Below the pieces are notes generated by a model. It was given only the letters and a program-made list of their open reading frames with translations, made no database searches and was not told the DNA's origin. Positions 23,026 through 34,422 of a DNA stretch of 64,000 nucleotides are shown here, piece by piece (position 1 is the first letter of the stretch; each line of letters opens with the position of its first letter). The stretch is from Lepas anatifera. Taxonomy: Eukaryota; Arthropoda; Thecostraca; Lepadidae. The position numbers were made by a program, and so were the translations under genes. The stretch is from contig JAOTON010001607.1 in the NCBI GenBank assembly GCA_034440635.1, forward strand, positions 1 through 64,000. Direction: 5' to 3'.

Positions 23026-24412
23026 TGAGGCGATGTTTCAACTGTTTCTGAAATCTGGAAGGTGTAACTTAGTCCAATTATTGACTAAAGTTAAAGGGAA
23101 TCATCCGTTAGCAACAATTAGTTTAGAAGGGTTTGTTTCAAAAGATGAAGATATATATCTAAAAACAATTTCGCACCGGTGCGTAAGAAGCTGATAAAAT
23201 GATAAAGCTCAACACGCATTGGGCTGCTCAGAGCCTGGTCGACCTGAACCGGATCCATGATAGTGGATGGCATAGAGCTCTTTATCCACAACCCTCTTGT
23301 GGTTCTCCATGAAGATGGCGTTTCCGGTTAGCCCCCCTCTTTTACGGAATGTAGACAGTGCCCTCTGCAGCTCCACCACCCCTTTTGGGGCTGGGTCAAA
23401 ACTTCAAAGACAGAATCACCTACTTTTTCACGTACTGGAACCACTTGTGCAGAATAAAAAGCAGCTTTAGCACTCCTTTGGTCTTGAATTCTGAGTAGAA
23501 TTGTCACCGTAAGACGTATTCTACATCTGTTAGATGCATGATACATATGAAAGCTAAGATGAAGCATGTGGAAATAGGACAGATATTCCTCAATTTCTAT
23601 TTTCATGGGGCTACACTCCCCAAATCCCACAAGAAAACCGATTAATAATGGTAGTCTGGAAGCCTGAAATCGACCCTATATATCAGTTTCGATCTTTCAT
23701 CAGCATAGATTACCACCGGGAATGTAGGTATGCATGCACCTGCAAAAGGGATTGAAATTCCCCTAGTTTCCATGCTCTGAAGCCGCCTATGGTAAAGTTC
23801 ACTGTCAAGACCAGATTTTTACTTCAGGTAGGGGAAGGGGCTAGGAGCCTCAACTTTAACCCACATTTACCCCGAATAACCTCTTGCTTTGTGATTACTA
23901 TGGACACGTAGAAATTTCAGGGAGGGAGCTTCAGCCCCTCAGCTCCCTTGATCCACCACTGAAAAAAACAGGATGGAATAGCGAATAATTCATCATATCA
24001 CGGAGCTTTGAAAATGAGACTGTAACTTAGCTTTCCAGTTGCCTGAAACATTTAAGAAATCAAGGTCATCGGTAGAAGCCTATGACAAGATTACTATTAA
24101 TCCCCCATTCGTCATGTTCTGCAGCCACCATTGACAAAGCAAAAGGGAGGAAGAGAATAATTTGATTTAAATTAAGGTTTGGTGAATCCAGAATTCTAAA
24201 AAGTTTGATCTGTGACGGAAATAGTTAGACTTGGTTTCCGTACCTTACCGCATGATTGCAAGTTTCTGTGGCTTTAAAAATAAGTTTGTTTTTTGCAAGT
24301 GGGAGGGTTTTTTAACTGAACCCTCAAAAATCTATGCGTGATTTTTTTCTTATGATTAGAGGAACTTCTTTAGAGGGGTACTTTTCATTCTAGACAGAAC
24401 TTTGTGTTTCCA
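23026..24412. other. Unassigned sequence with a hAT-like right terminus
   Basis: No coding recognised. CCCTTGATCCACCACTG ending at 23961 matches the right terminus of the CAGTGGCGG MITE type. Its left end is not clear. Confidence 0.35.
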
Positions 24413-24577
24413 GGTCAGGGCTGCTGGTGCCCGACAGGGCGTTGGTGAGACAGTTTGTGGGTATGGACCACTGGCCAAGGTTCACTGGCCGCAGGCTCGT
24501 GGGGGTGGTGAAATGTGCAGTGTTTACAATAAGGCCGGGGCGAGCAAAATGTGGGAGAAAACAGGGAACAACGAAAG
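24413..24577 (+). other. Exon-like segment of unknown origin
   Basis: TTTGTGTTTCCAG before 24413 and AAAGGTAGG after 24577 fit splice acceptor and donor patterns. Between them two frames are open. One carries DHWPRFTGRR and a Cys/Lys/Arg-rich tail. This faintly recalls the zinc-binding C-terminus of piggyBac-type transposases, but Cys spacing does not match well. It could be a real exon, a transposase relic, or chance. Confidence 0.25.
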
Positions 24578-25024
24578 GTAGGAATACAGAGCTCGTTGAT
24601 TGTTCTTTGTCTGAGTACTTAGCTGGTGCTGGTTTAATCAACATTATCCCTATACACCGCAGAAGAAATACTGGTACGAGTTAGAACTGAACAAGAACCA
24701 TAATGGTCTTGAGTAGAAAACTTATGTTTATGAATAGAATTAGATTATCGATAATAACATAAAATTCATATTCTGAACAATAGTATTATCTATATTAACC
24801 TCAATAACAACCATGTTAACACAGTAATACTATGATGCAATTAAAGAGCAATAGATCTGTTCACATGGACCAACGTCCGAACAGACCAGTGTTCAGACAG
24901 ACTAGCGTTCAAAAGGACTAACGTTCAGCGAGTCTAGGAAGCTCTGGTCGTCTTCAGTCAGCTTGTCCCCCAGCGTGAGGCCCAGCAGCAGACAAAAAAA
25001 GAGCGGTCGCCCACATCCTGGCCT
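24578..25024. other. Unassigned AT-rich sequence
   Basis: No domain, repeat or element end recognised. A few ACCAACGTCCGAACAGACC-like short repeats occur at 24868-24930. Confidence 0.35.
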
Positions 25025-25470
25025 CTGGAACAGACAATGAAATAGTCACATCCAGGCACTCATTCACAACATCCACTATAACAGACAATGAAAACGTCAC
25101 ATCCAGGCACTCATTCACAACATCCACTGGAACAGACAATGAAACCGTCACATGCAGGCACTCATTCACAACATCCACTGGAACAGACAATGAAACCGTC
25201 ACATCCAGGCACTCATTCACAACATCCACTGGAACAGACAATAAAACAGTCAACTCCAGGCACTCGCTCACAACATCCGCTGGAACAGACAATGAAACAG
25301 TCACCTCCAGGCACTCACTCACAACATCCACTGGAACAGACAATGAAACAGTCACCTCCAGGCACTCACTCACAACATCCACTGGAACAGACAATGAAAC
25401 AGTCAACTCCAGGCACTCACTCACAACATCCACTGGAACAGACAATGAAACAGTCACTTCCAGATACACT
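25025..25470. repeat. 51-bp minisatellite, about 9 copies
   Basis: Blocks GGAACAGACAATGAAAC, GTCACATCCAGGCACTCA and CACAACATCCACT repeat every 51 bp. 51 is divisible by three, giving open frames on both strands. Confidence 0.95.
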
Positions 25471-26084
25471 GGTGGGGGCGCGGATGATCCAATGGGAAAA
25501 GGGTCACCGATCGGACCAGCCATGTCAGCCATTGTGGGATATTTTGTCTTTCGAATATAATTTGTAGGCCAGAGTTTCTCACCTTATTCGGTAGACTTCT
25601 AATCAATGTTTCATAAGACAAAAATGGCATAGATACTCTGGTAATGATGTTAACATTATCTATTCTTAGGTAAGCAGATAGCTATGTTCCAGAATAACCA
25701 AACCGCCCATAAATCTCAGCCTCTAATTGTCCCGTTCCTTGGTACAAAATTGCTATACCTTGTTAGATCAGAGCACCATATTGGTCCAGTGAGTATTTTA
25801 TCCGACACCGGGTGCATATGCATCATCAAAATAAGTTAACCACTGAGGCACATCTACCCAAAACTGATTTTAAGCCTAGTGCTTAATTTGCCTTAATTTT
25901 ATCATTCCGTAGGATAACCATCTTGATGTTTCAGGAAACAGAATTTCCGCAACTCTAACTCAGTTTGCAGACGATTTCATGGCTCTCCATAGCCAGGACA
26001 CCTTGAGACCAAGTATAAACATGTTGTCGTTGTACTTACACCTGGGGCTATCGAAGATTTACAGAAAAAAATTTACTATTGTCG
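25471..26084. other. Unassigned sequence left of copy B2
   Basis: No coding recognised. The segment 26010-26059 (TATAAACATGTTGTCG and CCTGGGGCTATCGAA) reappears at 27079-27113 inside the right end of MITE copy B2. Confidence 0.5.
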
Positions 26085-26096
26085 TCTCTCTCTCTC

Positions 26097-26162
<66 letters not shown>

Positions 26163-26190
26163 CCTGTGTCTCTCTCTATTTCTCTCTAAC
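26085..26190. repeat. (CT)n microsatellite with interruptions
   Basis: A CT-rich run broken by single A, CC and TGTG interruptions. The sequence just to its right is duplicated at 27214-27283. Confidence 0.95.
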
Positions 26191-26232
26191 TTCAACAACT
26201 ATTATCATTATACTCGCCCATTCGACGCCCCA

Positions 26233-27283
26233 TTAACCCTCGCCCCACCGAGGGCCATCGATGGCCCCCTAAGGTTTTTCCGGGATAGCAGAAAAACGCC
26301 GAGGCGCAGCACCGCGGTTGAGGGCCTCTACCTCTCACTGCATCATTTTCCCATCATCCCTGAAATTTTTTTACCCCGGGTCACCCAAGGTCAGGTCACC
26401 AGACGAGGTCAACCAAGGTCACCTCACTTCACCTTTAGAGCTCTGTAAGAGCTACATTTCGAAATCGATCAATTTGAAACTTGTACACTTCATGACCCTC
26501 CAGGGTCTACAAGGTGTATATCCGGGATTTTTCGATTTCGTGCCCTGAGGAATCAGGTCACGAGACGAGCCTCTCCATTATGGAAAAGCATGGGGAAAAG
26601 CTATTTCATGATATAAAAGCCTCAAAAATGATTGCAAATACTCAGACTGCTCAGAACAACGTTTTGGACACCCTTTCACGGATACCAGGGAAGTCATATT
26701 TGCCCTTTGACTTTTCCAAGGTCATGCAAGGTCACCAGAAGGGTCAAAAACAGTATTTTGACAATAACTTTTGACCTAATTGCACTAGAGCGGTGAAACA
26801 AACACCATCGTGTTTGTCTTGTCACTAGCTTTCATTTGATATACGGCAAGGTCCACTTTGACCTTTCGTGACCTCAGGTCACATATTAGGTCACGAGGTG
26901 ACCTCTGGCGGTCAAACCACTGGCGGGAGGTCTTTACGTTCCACATAGCGGAAAAAAGTACTGGCAATTTGCTATCAAATGTACTTTACCAGGCCTCAAT
27001 AGCTCCTAATGACATAAGAGTTATGCCCAGTTGGCTTAATCATTGCATATTTGAGTGAAAATAGCCGATCTTGACCAGGTATAAACATGTTGTCGCCTCC
27101 TGGGGCTATCGAACCATTGACCTGAGCACTAAAACATGCGATAGTAATTTCTTACTCGAATTCACATGCTTTCTATTGCACTCTCTGCTTTGCGCTAACG
27201 CCCAAATTTTCGGAGTCTCTCTCCATTTCTCTCTAACTTCAACAACTATTATCATTATACTCGCCCATTCGACGCCCCATTAA
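26233..27283 (-). mobile_element. TTAA MITE family B, copy B2, right end rebuilt from flanking DNA
   Basis: Begins at TTAA 26233-26236 with CCCTCGCCCCACCGAGGG and runs in inverse orientation to B1 and B3. The opposite terminus is missing. Element sequence ends at TTTTCGGAG near 27214, followed by a ~70-bp copy of the left flank ending in TTAA at 27280-27283. A 38-bp patch copied from 26010-26059 replaces element sequence at ~27077-27113. The interior is rich in AGGTCA/TGACCT. Confidence 0.85.
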
Positions 27284-29029
27284 CACGACAATTACCGGTA
27301 GTTTCATCTAAGTCTTGTGCTAAGAAACACTTGAATCAGTCGTAATGAAAACCTCGTGCAGGCTGGTTTTATATGGCTTAGCCAAACTTCCTGCATACAT
27401 ATTTTCCTTACGATTATGTGATTTGCATTATTGACAAAAGGAAACTCCCTGACAGTCTAAATGAAGAAAGGGCAACCAGGGCGAGTTTGCAACATCGATT
27501 TTATCATCAAGAACAGATGGTGCCAGGTATGCCGAGACAGGACCTGCTGAGAACGGCTCTGGAAACTTGGTCACCAGGTGGCCCCCTCTACCCACCTCGC
27601 ACAGACCATGGCACTGGGTCTGGAAACGGGTCTGGAAACTTGTCACCAGGTGGCCCCTCTACCCACCTCACACAGACCATGGCACTGGCTTATCAGAAAG
27701 CTGCTGGCTCAGCTGCCTGGCTGGACATCCACGACATTGTGTCGGACGCACCTTATTGCGTATCGCACTTTGAGATCTCTGCGGATTCATTCTGGAAAAC
27801 CCGTCGAGTCCAGGAATGTTTCGTGTCAGACATAAGCCCCAGTTGGAGCTTGTTTGCACTGGTTGTGAACCTGTCTCGTCCAGAGCCTGCATGTCTGCAG
27901 AGAACTCCCTGAACTGCCTAATCAGCCACAAGCTCAGCGGCTCAGCACCTGTTTCCTTTCATCTCCAAGAGCGAGAGATTGTAGGCATGGGGCGTTCCAC
28001 GTCAAAACGGCAAGAAATCTCAAAGTAACATTCTATATTTCAGATCTGGATGACAACTTGTCTAAGAGGTTATCTTGGGCGCTGATTTATCCTGACATTT
28101 TTAGTCTCATCCTTCCAGTGGTTTCTAAGTTATTGCCTCCGACAATTTTTCGATATAGCGCCAAACCCTATTTTTCCAATAGCTATATCTCCAAGATCAG
28201 TCACGACATTTTTATAAGGCTTACGTTCTCGGATTTTTTTAGACCTAAGTAATAATGTGGCTGAGACAGAACAAAAATAATAAATGTATAAGTTTACCTG
28301 TGACCTTGAGTAAGCTCATGTGATTTCATAACGATGAAACTGAAAAATACATACTTTTTTCTTTGCGAAAATTGAGTTTGGGGTACAGGAGCTAAGGAAG
28401 TGTTCAGTGTGCCACCATTGAAAATTCCAAACCATAAATGTGTCACCATACCGGGTTGCCAAGTGTGACACGTTTTACGTTAGTAGGAAACCAATGGACA
28501 CTCATGGACCATCCTAGTTGTTGAAATTGTTGCGAGCTCAAATTTTAGGTGCCCATTTCGGAAATTTGTTCCTGTATTTGTCTGGAGGGAGCATGTCAAC
28601 TTATTTTTGTTACCTTGCCCACCTTGGGCTGTCAGTTGTCACCATTTAGAATGGCAAAAATAGTAGGTTTTCGCCCTTGTTGAGGTATTAGGTTTCTATG
28701 CCCAAGAAACTGGAGACAGGCTTTTTCTTAAATTTGATTGACTTTATTTTGAGATTGCTACTGCAGGCGCAGTGTAGCGAAGCATTGCGTTCTTCCGATC
28801 ATCACCGCATTTGCAATGCATGAAATGCATGAATTCCTTACGGATGAACGATGCAGCCTCCAAAGCACACAAATGCGTAATTATATATGGGTCTTACATA
28901 GTATCTATAAGGATATTAGTTTATTTACATTATTTCTGTTTTTCATTAGCCCTGTACGATTACGTTCCATCAATATTTTTTACGCCCAGCCTTGCCCTGT
29001 GAGCGGCATCACTGTTCTGCTCACATTTC
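27284..29029. other. Unassigned sequence with one short tandem duplication
   Basis: A ~57-bp segment with TGTCACCAGGTGGCCCC and ACAGACCATGGCACTGG is present twice (27559-27617 and 27632-27688). Otherwise there are no recognised frames, arrays or element ends through 29029. Confidence 0.4.
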
Positions 29030-29375
29030 TTAACCCTCGCCCCGGTGGGGGTGTTTGAACACCCACTCCGGGTCTTTCCGGTGGCACAAAAAAACGGCGG
29101 CGCTTTGCGCCGCCGTACTTGGCTCACCTTATCCTTCATCGATTCCGCAACTTTTCCCTAAATTTTATGGTTGGGTCAACTCAGGTCATGTCACCAGTGC
29201 AGGTCGAGGGACCTCACCTCAAAAAATGTTTAAGGTGGTATAAGTAAGAAATGTGCGAATCTACCGAATTTGAAACTTATTCCTCATAATGGGCCCATCG
29301 AGTGCTACAAAGAAATATTGCTGGATTTTTCATATCGATGACCTAGGGTCCAGTAGGGATTATGACCTCACCAGA
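29030..29375 (+). mobile_element. TTAA MITE family C, left-end fragment
   Basis: TTAA at 29030-29033 followed by CCCTCGCCCCGGTGGGGG, then the hairpin ACGGCGGCGC-TTT-GCGCCGCCGT at 29094-29116 and an AGGTCA-bearing interior. Similarity to the other families fades near 29375 without a right terminus, so the copy is truncated. Confidence 0.75.
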
Positions 29376-29862
29376 CACTCACCAGACACAAAGAGCTTTG
29401 TTTTCAGTTCCTTTGCTTACCACACTGGTACGAACTAGGCCCAAAGTCCCTCTTCTAGAGAACGAGTAAAACTGATTGGCAAAACCGCACAATGTATCCG
29501 GATACATGAGTCGATTGGTCCGTTCCCACGGTCGGTACAGAGAAATAGTGCACCCTGAGTTTGCCCATGCCCCTCAGAAAAGGTTTCATGTGGCACCAAC
29601 GGTGAAGGGGAATTCAGCAATTCCACAGGCTTACTCCTATTGACGAGTGTGATGCTATGACATTTCTCCCTGCATGCCATCCTGTGCTGGTGTATCATGG
29701 ATATCAATGACGGAACTCTAATTTTGGAGAGGTTTATAACATTACGACGAAGGAGACCGTTATTTGTATTTGTATTCATCTTACACCAACAGGTCAAATG
29801 GCCCAATCACAGGTGCAGACGAATATAACACAAGCATATACAAAGTACACACACGGTAGTTC
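29376..29862. other. Unassigned sequence
   Basis: No recognised coding, repeats or termini between the C fragment and copy A2. Confidence 0.4.
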
Positions 29863-30490
29863 TTAACACGCGCATTGACGGGGGTCTGAGCCACCTTCGC
29901 ATTGACGGGGGCGGGTACCCGCCCCTCCCCTAAGATCTCGAGAACCACGGTAGTTAGTGAAAAACGGTAAACGGCGTTGGGCTGCCCATCCACTTCTCCA
30001 TCGAAAACATTTGAACCATTTTTTGTCAGGTCACATTTAAGGTCACGAGAGGTCAAAACATACCGTCATAGGGATAACATGTAAATTCAGTTTTCGGCCA
30101 TTACATCTGAACAAGTAAAGATAGAGCAAAACGACTTGAACCATATGAATCCTCTCAGCAAGCCAAATCAAATGATATATAATTTGACCTTGCTAGATCA
30201 AATCAAGGATTTGACCAGACCTGAGGTCAGGTCAGGGTCAAATTATATAAAAAGCATATCATTAAAACCGCAAAGCCCAGGCGAGTCTAATGCAGCTAAA
30301 ATAAATGCTCTATCCCCATCCGTTACTGAGCTATTCCGTAAAAACATTTTTCCCATGTATTTCCAATGTATGTATGTATGTATGTATGTATTTCCAGGAT
30401 CACCAACAGGCATGGGCACCCACTGACAGGTGAAGTCAAAAGGTTTAAAACAATAAATATCGATACAGAAACAGGCACAGTCAATCGTCA

Positions 30491-31522
30491 TTATCTCCTG
30501 TCACGTAGGTATAAAACAACGCGTTTCTTGAATTCGGTGACACTATGGTACCACACATCTACATTGCGGTTTGCATTTAAAAAGGCGTTGCATGCCTTCG
30601 GTATTCGACAAAATAAACCGTTTCGGACGGTATTTATCCGGGCGTACATGACATGAAATGTAGCTCTGGTGCGGAGCTGCCGGGTGGGCACAGCCAGTGG
30701 GAGCTTAGAAAGCAAGAATGGAGAGTCTACTTTGTGGCGATGGACATCTCTTATAAACATCAAATCCATCTGCTCTCGTCGGGCCGCTAAAGAGCTCATT
30801 CCACAAATATCCATCAATTCCTCATACTGGAGTGAGGGCCCTACCACTCGACATCGAGCACACAACCACATAAAAAATTTATGCTGGACACGTTCAATCC
30901 GTTTCATGTGTACGTCAGCTGCTCCTCCCCACACCACGCTACAAAATTCCAAAATTGATCGAACATTGGCACAGTATGTGCTTATCACATATTTTTTGCT
31001 CCATTCATTGAACGCTCGCCCGTTTTTGCCGGTCTGCAAGGACCTCATAAGTAAGCCCAAGGCCCTATTGGCCTTGCAAACAGTGTTGTTCACGTGTTCG
31101 CCGAAAGTTAGTTTTTCGTCCAGAAAAGCGCCTTGATCACGCATCACTGACACTCTTTCTAATTCTACCCCGCCTATAATGTATGTGCCAGTGACAGGAG
31201 CACGTCTCAGGGATAAAGTTAAAATTTTACATTTTGCCGGGTTTAAAGTCAGACCCCACGTCGCAGACCAGCAACAAAGGGAGTCCAGCTGTCTCTGTAG
31301 GAACTCAACATCTTCGTCGCTATCAATTTTGCGATACATTTTCACGTCATCCGTGAACATTAAGGTGTATGTCTGAACAGCTTCCGGCAAATCATTAACG
31401 AAACAGGCGAACAGCAGCGGCGATAACAATCCACCTTCCGGTGTCCCCGATGCAACAGGCATCCATTGCGAGCACTTGCCTTTTACAACGACTCTGCTGC
31501 CTCCCAGACAGATACGACACAC
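30491..31522 (-). pseudogene. LINE reverse transcriptase, C-terminal part and tail
   Basis: A 343-codon frame with RT motif B, SGTPEGGLLSPLLFACFV, and motif C, FTDD (usual form FADD). Then LTLNPAKCKILTLS, the C-terminal block IERVQHKFFMWLC and LREQM-like helices, ending YHSVTEFKKRVVLYLRDRR as in Jockey/CR1-type elements. It is the longest intact piece of the element. Confidence 0.88.
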
Positions 31523-32317
31523 ACCATTTAAATGCTTGGTCCGAAATATGAAATGAATGTTTAAGTTTGTGGAGAAGCAGTTTATGGTTCACACTTTGGA
31601 AGGCCGAACTATAGTCTGTGTAAATCACATCCGTCTGAGAGCCAGCCGAGATGCTGCTCCAGGCAGTGTGCAACAACGTGCTCAGGTTAGTGGCGCAGGA
31701 GCGTCCGGGCATAAAACCATGTTGTGTGTTGGATAAGACGGGTTCCACATGCTGAAACAATGCAGTAAAAACAACTCGCTCAAGTACCTTACTAAAAAGA
31801 GGTAGAAGTGAAACTGAGCGATAATTGGATGGCACGCTTTTACCACCTTTCTTGTGTATTGGAACGATATTTGCGCGCTTCCATGTCTGGGGGAATATTC
31901 CTTGCTCGAACGACAGTTCAAAAATTTTGCCATAGGCACAGACAGCTCATCCGCACATTCATTTGTAACACGAGCACTAATATTGTCCGGTCCACATGCT
32001 TTGTGCGGATTAACACTGCTAAGTATTTCTCGGATAATTTCCTCAGACACGTGGAAGCACCGTAGTGTCTCCAAGTCATAATCAGGAGCTCGCGGAAGCT
32101 CTTGTACTGTCGGATCTGTAAACTTAGCAGCAAACGCACGGTTTAGTAGCTCCGCTTTTTCACGGTCGTCGGTGATAATATGGTCCCCATCCACAAGATG
32201 CAATAATTCACTTTGTTTACCCCTGACACATTTCAGATAAGTCCAAAAACGCTTAGGATTAGTTTTAAGATCATCGATCAGGCCCTGTAAGTACTCATAA
32301 AATTTCGAGCTTGTCAT
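31395..32317 (-). pseudogene. LINE reverse transcriptase, N-terminal part
   Basis: The frame from 32317 carries the RT approach region with KRFWTYLKC and NPHKACGPDNISARV. A frameshift near 31850 leads to the frame at 31835 with YRSVSLLPLFSKVLERV and QHGFMPGRSCATNL, and motif A is DVIYTDYSSAFQSV. A further frameshift near 31500 separates it from motifs B and C. Confidence 0.88.
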
Positions 32318-32798
32318 CCGCTTAAAAGTCTACGCTTATCACGGAACTTTGCCTCAGTAGCAGGTGTCCTGGTCCTTTTCATGTGACGATGTGCCGCCTC
32401 CTTTTCCCTCAGCGCCATGCGAAGTTCTCTGTCGAACCAAGGCGGCTGTTGGCGCTTTAGGTGAACTAAGGGAATGTAGTCCTGTATGGCTGCGGTCAGT
32501 AGGTCGTAAAACAAAGAGGTGGCGTCGTCGACAGGAAGCTGGTCCAGCACGCTCCATGGAATTAGCCTGAGGGATGTGCGCGAACCATCCCAGTCTGCGC
32601 GCTTGTAGTTCCATGCAGAGCTCCTGGATGCCACTGGGACGGGTTCACGCACCGCTCTAACCTCACAGTTCACCTCCTTGTGGTCGGAGGGAAAAACTCC
32701 ATCACGCACTGTCGCTATGATGTCTTGGTTGTTTGACATCACCAGATCGAGGAAGCTGGGACCGCGCGAAGGCTGAAGTACGTGTTGCGCTAGTCCCG

Positions 32799-33668
32799 CT
32801 AAATGGCAGCCGTCCAGCAGCTCCAAGGCGCGGTGGGATCGTCTCTGTAGGACTGGCGTCGCTCCCCGGCGCCACCCGCTCTCCAGGTGACGTCAGGCAC
32901 GTTGAAGTCGCCGACGACCACGACCGGTCTGCCAGCAGCTGCGCCCACTACATGGCCGAGAGCAGCCATGACCGCTGTCAGGGCCGGGTTATCATCTGGT
33001 GGACAGTAGCACACGGCAAGAAGCATAGGTGGCGCTGTGCTGACTTCAACCACCAGCATCTCTGCATCCTTCGACTCCAAATTTTCACGCCTTTCTGGAC
33101 GGAGCCCTCTCTTGACGAAACAGGCCACGCCCCCACCGATGCGGCCGGTCCTGTCCCGCCGAAACAGCGTGTGCGTGGACAGCGCCGACTCCAGTTCTGC
33201 TGTCTCCACAGCTTCTGTTAGCCAAGTCTCTTGCAGAGCTATGATGGTAAAGTTCTCTAATTCGACAGAACTCTGGCGCAGGTCTCCTAACTTGTTCTTA
33301 ATGCTCTGAACGTTCTGCGTCGATATTGTGATCTCTCGGCCGACCGCTGCGGGTCCGGGGTTGACCTCGATGTCTCCAGACAGAAGACTTAGCAGCAGCC
33401 AGCCGCAGCCGGCCGGCTTCATGGTCCCGCCTTTGCCCTGCATCAGCGGTGGGAAATCTTCTATTTTCTGGCCTCGTGCGGGCAGTGTGGAGGGGGTGGC
33501 CGCGAGTGGGACAACAACGATGTTCGGGTGACTGTTTCCGTTCGCCAGGGCAAAGGTCACACCGAGCAGGATGATAAACAAAACATCCGCTGGCGAGAAT
33601 CGAACGCTTGCCCTTCCTCTTAGGCCGAGTACGCCCCTCATACACCGGCGCACTATCCCCTCGGCCAC
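32799..33668 (-). pseudogene. LINE endonuclease domain with 2A-like peptide motif
   Basis: The frame from 33668 has a hydrophobic stretch (FIILLGVTFALA, residues ~31-42). Residues ~91-106 read LLLSLLSGDIEVNPGP, and the endonuclease begins right after with ISTQNVQSIKNKL. Further endonuclease landmarks are LQETWLTEA, GGGVACFVKRGL, CYCPPDDN and VVVVGDFNVPDVTW. The AP-like endonuclease nicks target DNA to prime reverse transcription. A frameshift near 32820 moves the end of the domain (SNNQDIIATV, FPSDHKEV) into another frame (32314-32826). Confidence 0.88.
33351..33374 (-). other. 2A-like ribosome-skipping motif DIEVNPGP
   Basis: Codes for DIEVNPGP, which fits the D-x-E-x-N-P-G-P consensus known from picornavirus 2A and from some non-LTR retrotransposons, where translation skips the Gly-Pro bond. 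It lies just before the endonuclease domain and after a Leu-rich segment. Confidence 0.85.
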
Positions 33669-34025
33669 TCCGACCGCGATATGAAGAGGTCATGCCTCGT
33701 ACCTGACCTTAGGTCATCGACATCAAAAATACCTGAACATATTTTAGAGAACTTGGTGGGGCCATTATGTGATATGAGTTTCAATCGGATAAGTTCACCC
33801 TGCTCCGACTTATGCTATCTTAAACTTTTTTTAGGTCGGGTCACTTGACCTGTACTGGTGACCTGACCTGAAATGACCTAACCTTAAAATTTTCACAGAA
33901 GTTGTAAAAATGATGAGGGAAAAGGTATAACAAAAACGGCGGCGCTACGCGCCGCCGTTTTTCTGCTATCTCCGAAAAACCCGAGAGGGGGGGCGGGTAC
34001 CCGCCCCCGTCAATGCGCGTGTTAA

Positions 34026-34414
34026 TGTAACAATCACCCTATGGAAGACGAGAATTTTATGGCGTTGCCTTTGTCCGAGCACAATGGATCATGGAAAAAT
34101 AAGCGTCTCTACAATAATCTTGAAAAGCATTACACATAGAAGGCATTCGTATAAAAAGGCTACGTTGCACTGTGTTTACACGCGCCCGGCGCACGGCCCA
34201 TAGCGCAGCACTGCCAGATACCCAATACTGAAAACCTAGGAATTTCAGTTTCCGAACCCTCCAGTTTCCTACAAGATGAACAACAAAACCCTCAGATTTC
34301 CCTCCAACTTTTGAAACGTAACTAGAGCCATCAGAAAAAAGACATCACAACTATAAGAAACCTGATAGCTGATGCAGGAGATGTTCCCTAAAGTGTGTAT
34401 TGTTTTCTCAGCTA
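34026..34414. other. Unassigned sequence
   Basis: No coding or array. Sequence with CCCTCCAGTTTCC/CCCTCAGATTTCC resembles 40350-40440, suggesting an unresolved dispersed repeat. Confidence 0.35.
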
Positions 34415-34422
34415 GTTATAAT

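Larger units (their letters stand above)
30369..33680 (-). mobile_element. LINE-1copy: Jockey/CR1-type non-LTR retrotransposon, 3.3 kb
   Basis: Reads on the minus strand: an N-terminal hydrophobic segment, a 2A-like motif, an AP-like endonuclease, reverse transcriptase and a C-terminal region, ending in a (TATG)n/(CATA)n tail at 30369-30392. The right edge at 33680 and left edge at 30369 are set by the uninterrupted A1 copy. A possible 3-bp duplication, ATG, flanks it. At least three frameshifts break the ORF, so it is inactive. Jockey/CR1 group placement rests on RT and C-terminal character and is moderately sure. Confidence 0.88.
29863..34025 (+). mobile_element. TTAA MITE family A, copy A2, carrying a LINE
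   Basis: TTAA at 29863-29866 and 34022-34025, with CACGCGCATTGACGGGGG ends and the doubled left motif as in A1. The left part (29863-30368) and right part (33681-34025) align collinearly with A1; the LINE at 30369-33680 interrupts the point that reads CCAATGCAGAGG in A1. The hairpin is retained at 33936-33958. Confidence 0.93.

Noticed and set aside
21893..23194. A 433-codon plus-strand gene spanning the 46-bp array
   Set aside because: The 46-bp unit changes phase every copy, so the predicted peptide cycles through three unrelated repeats. No domain is seen on either side.
30491..31522. An intact reverse transcriptase gene at 30.5-31.5 kb
   Set aside because: The frame begins after RT motif A and lacks the N-terminal half, which lies in other frames upstream. 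It is a piece of a decayed LINE.
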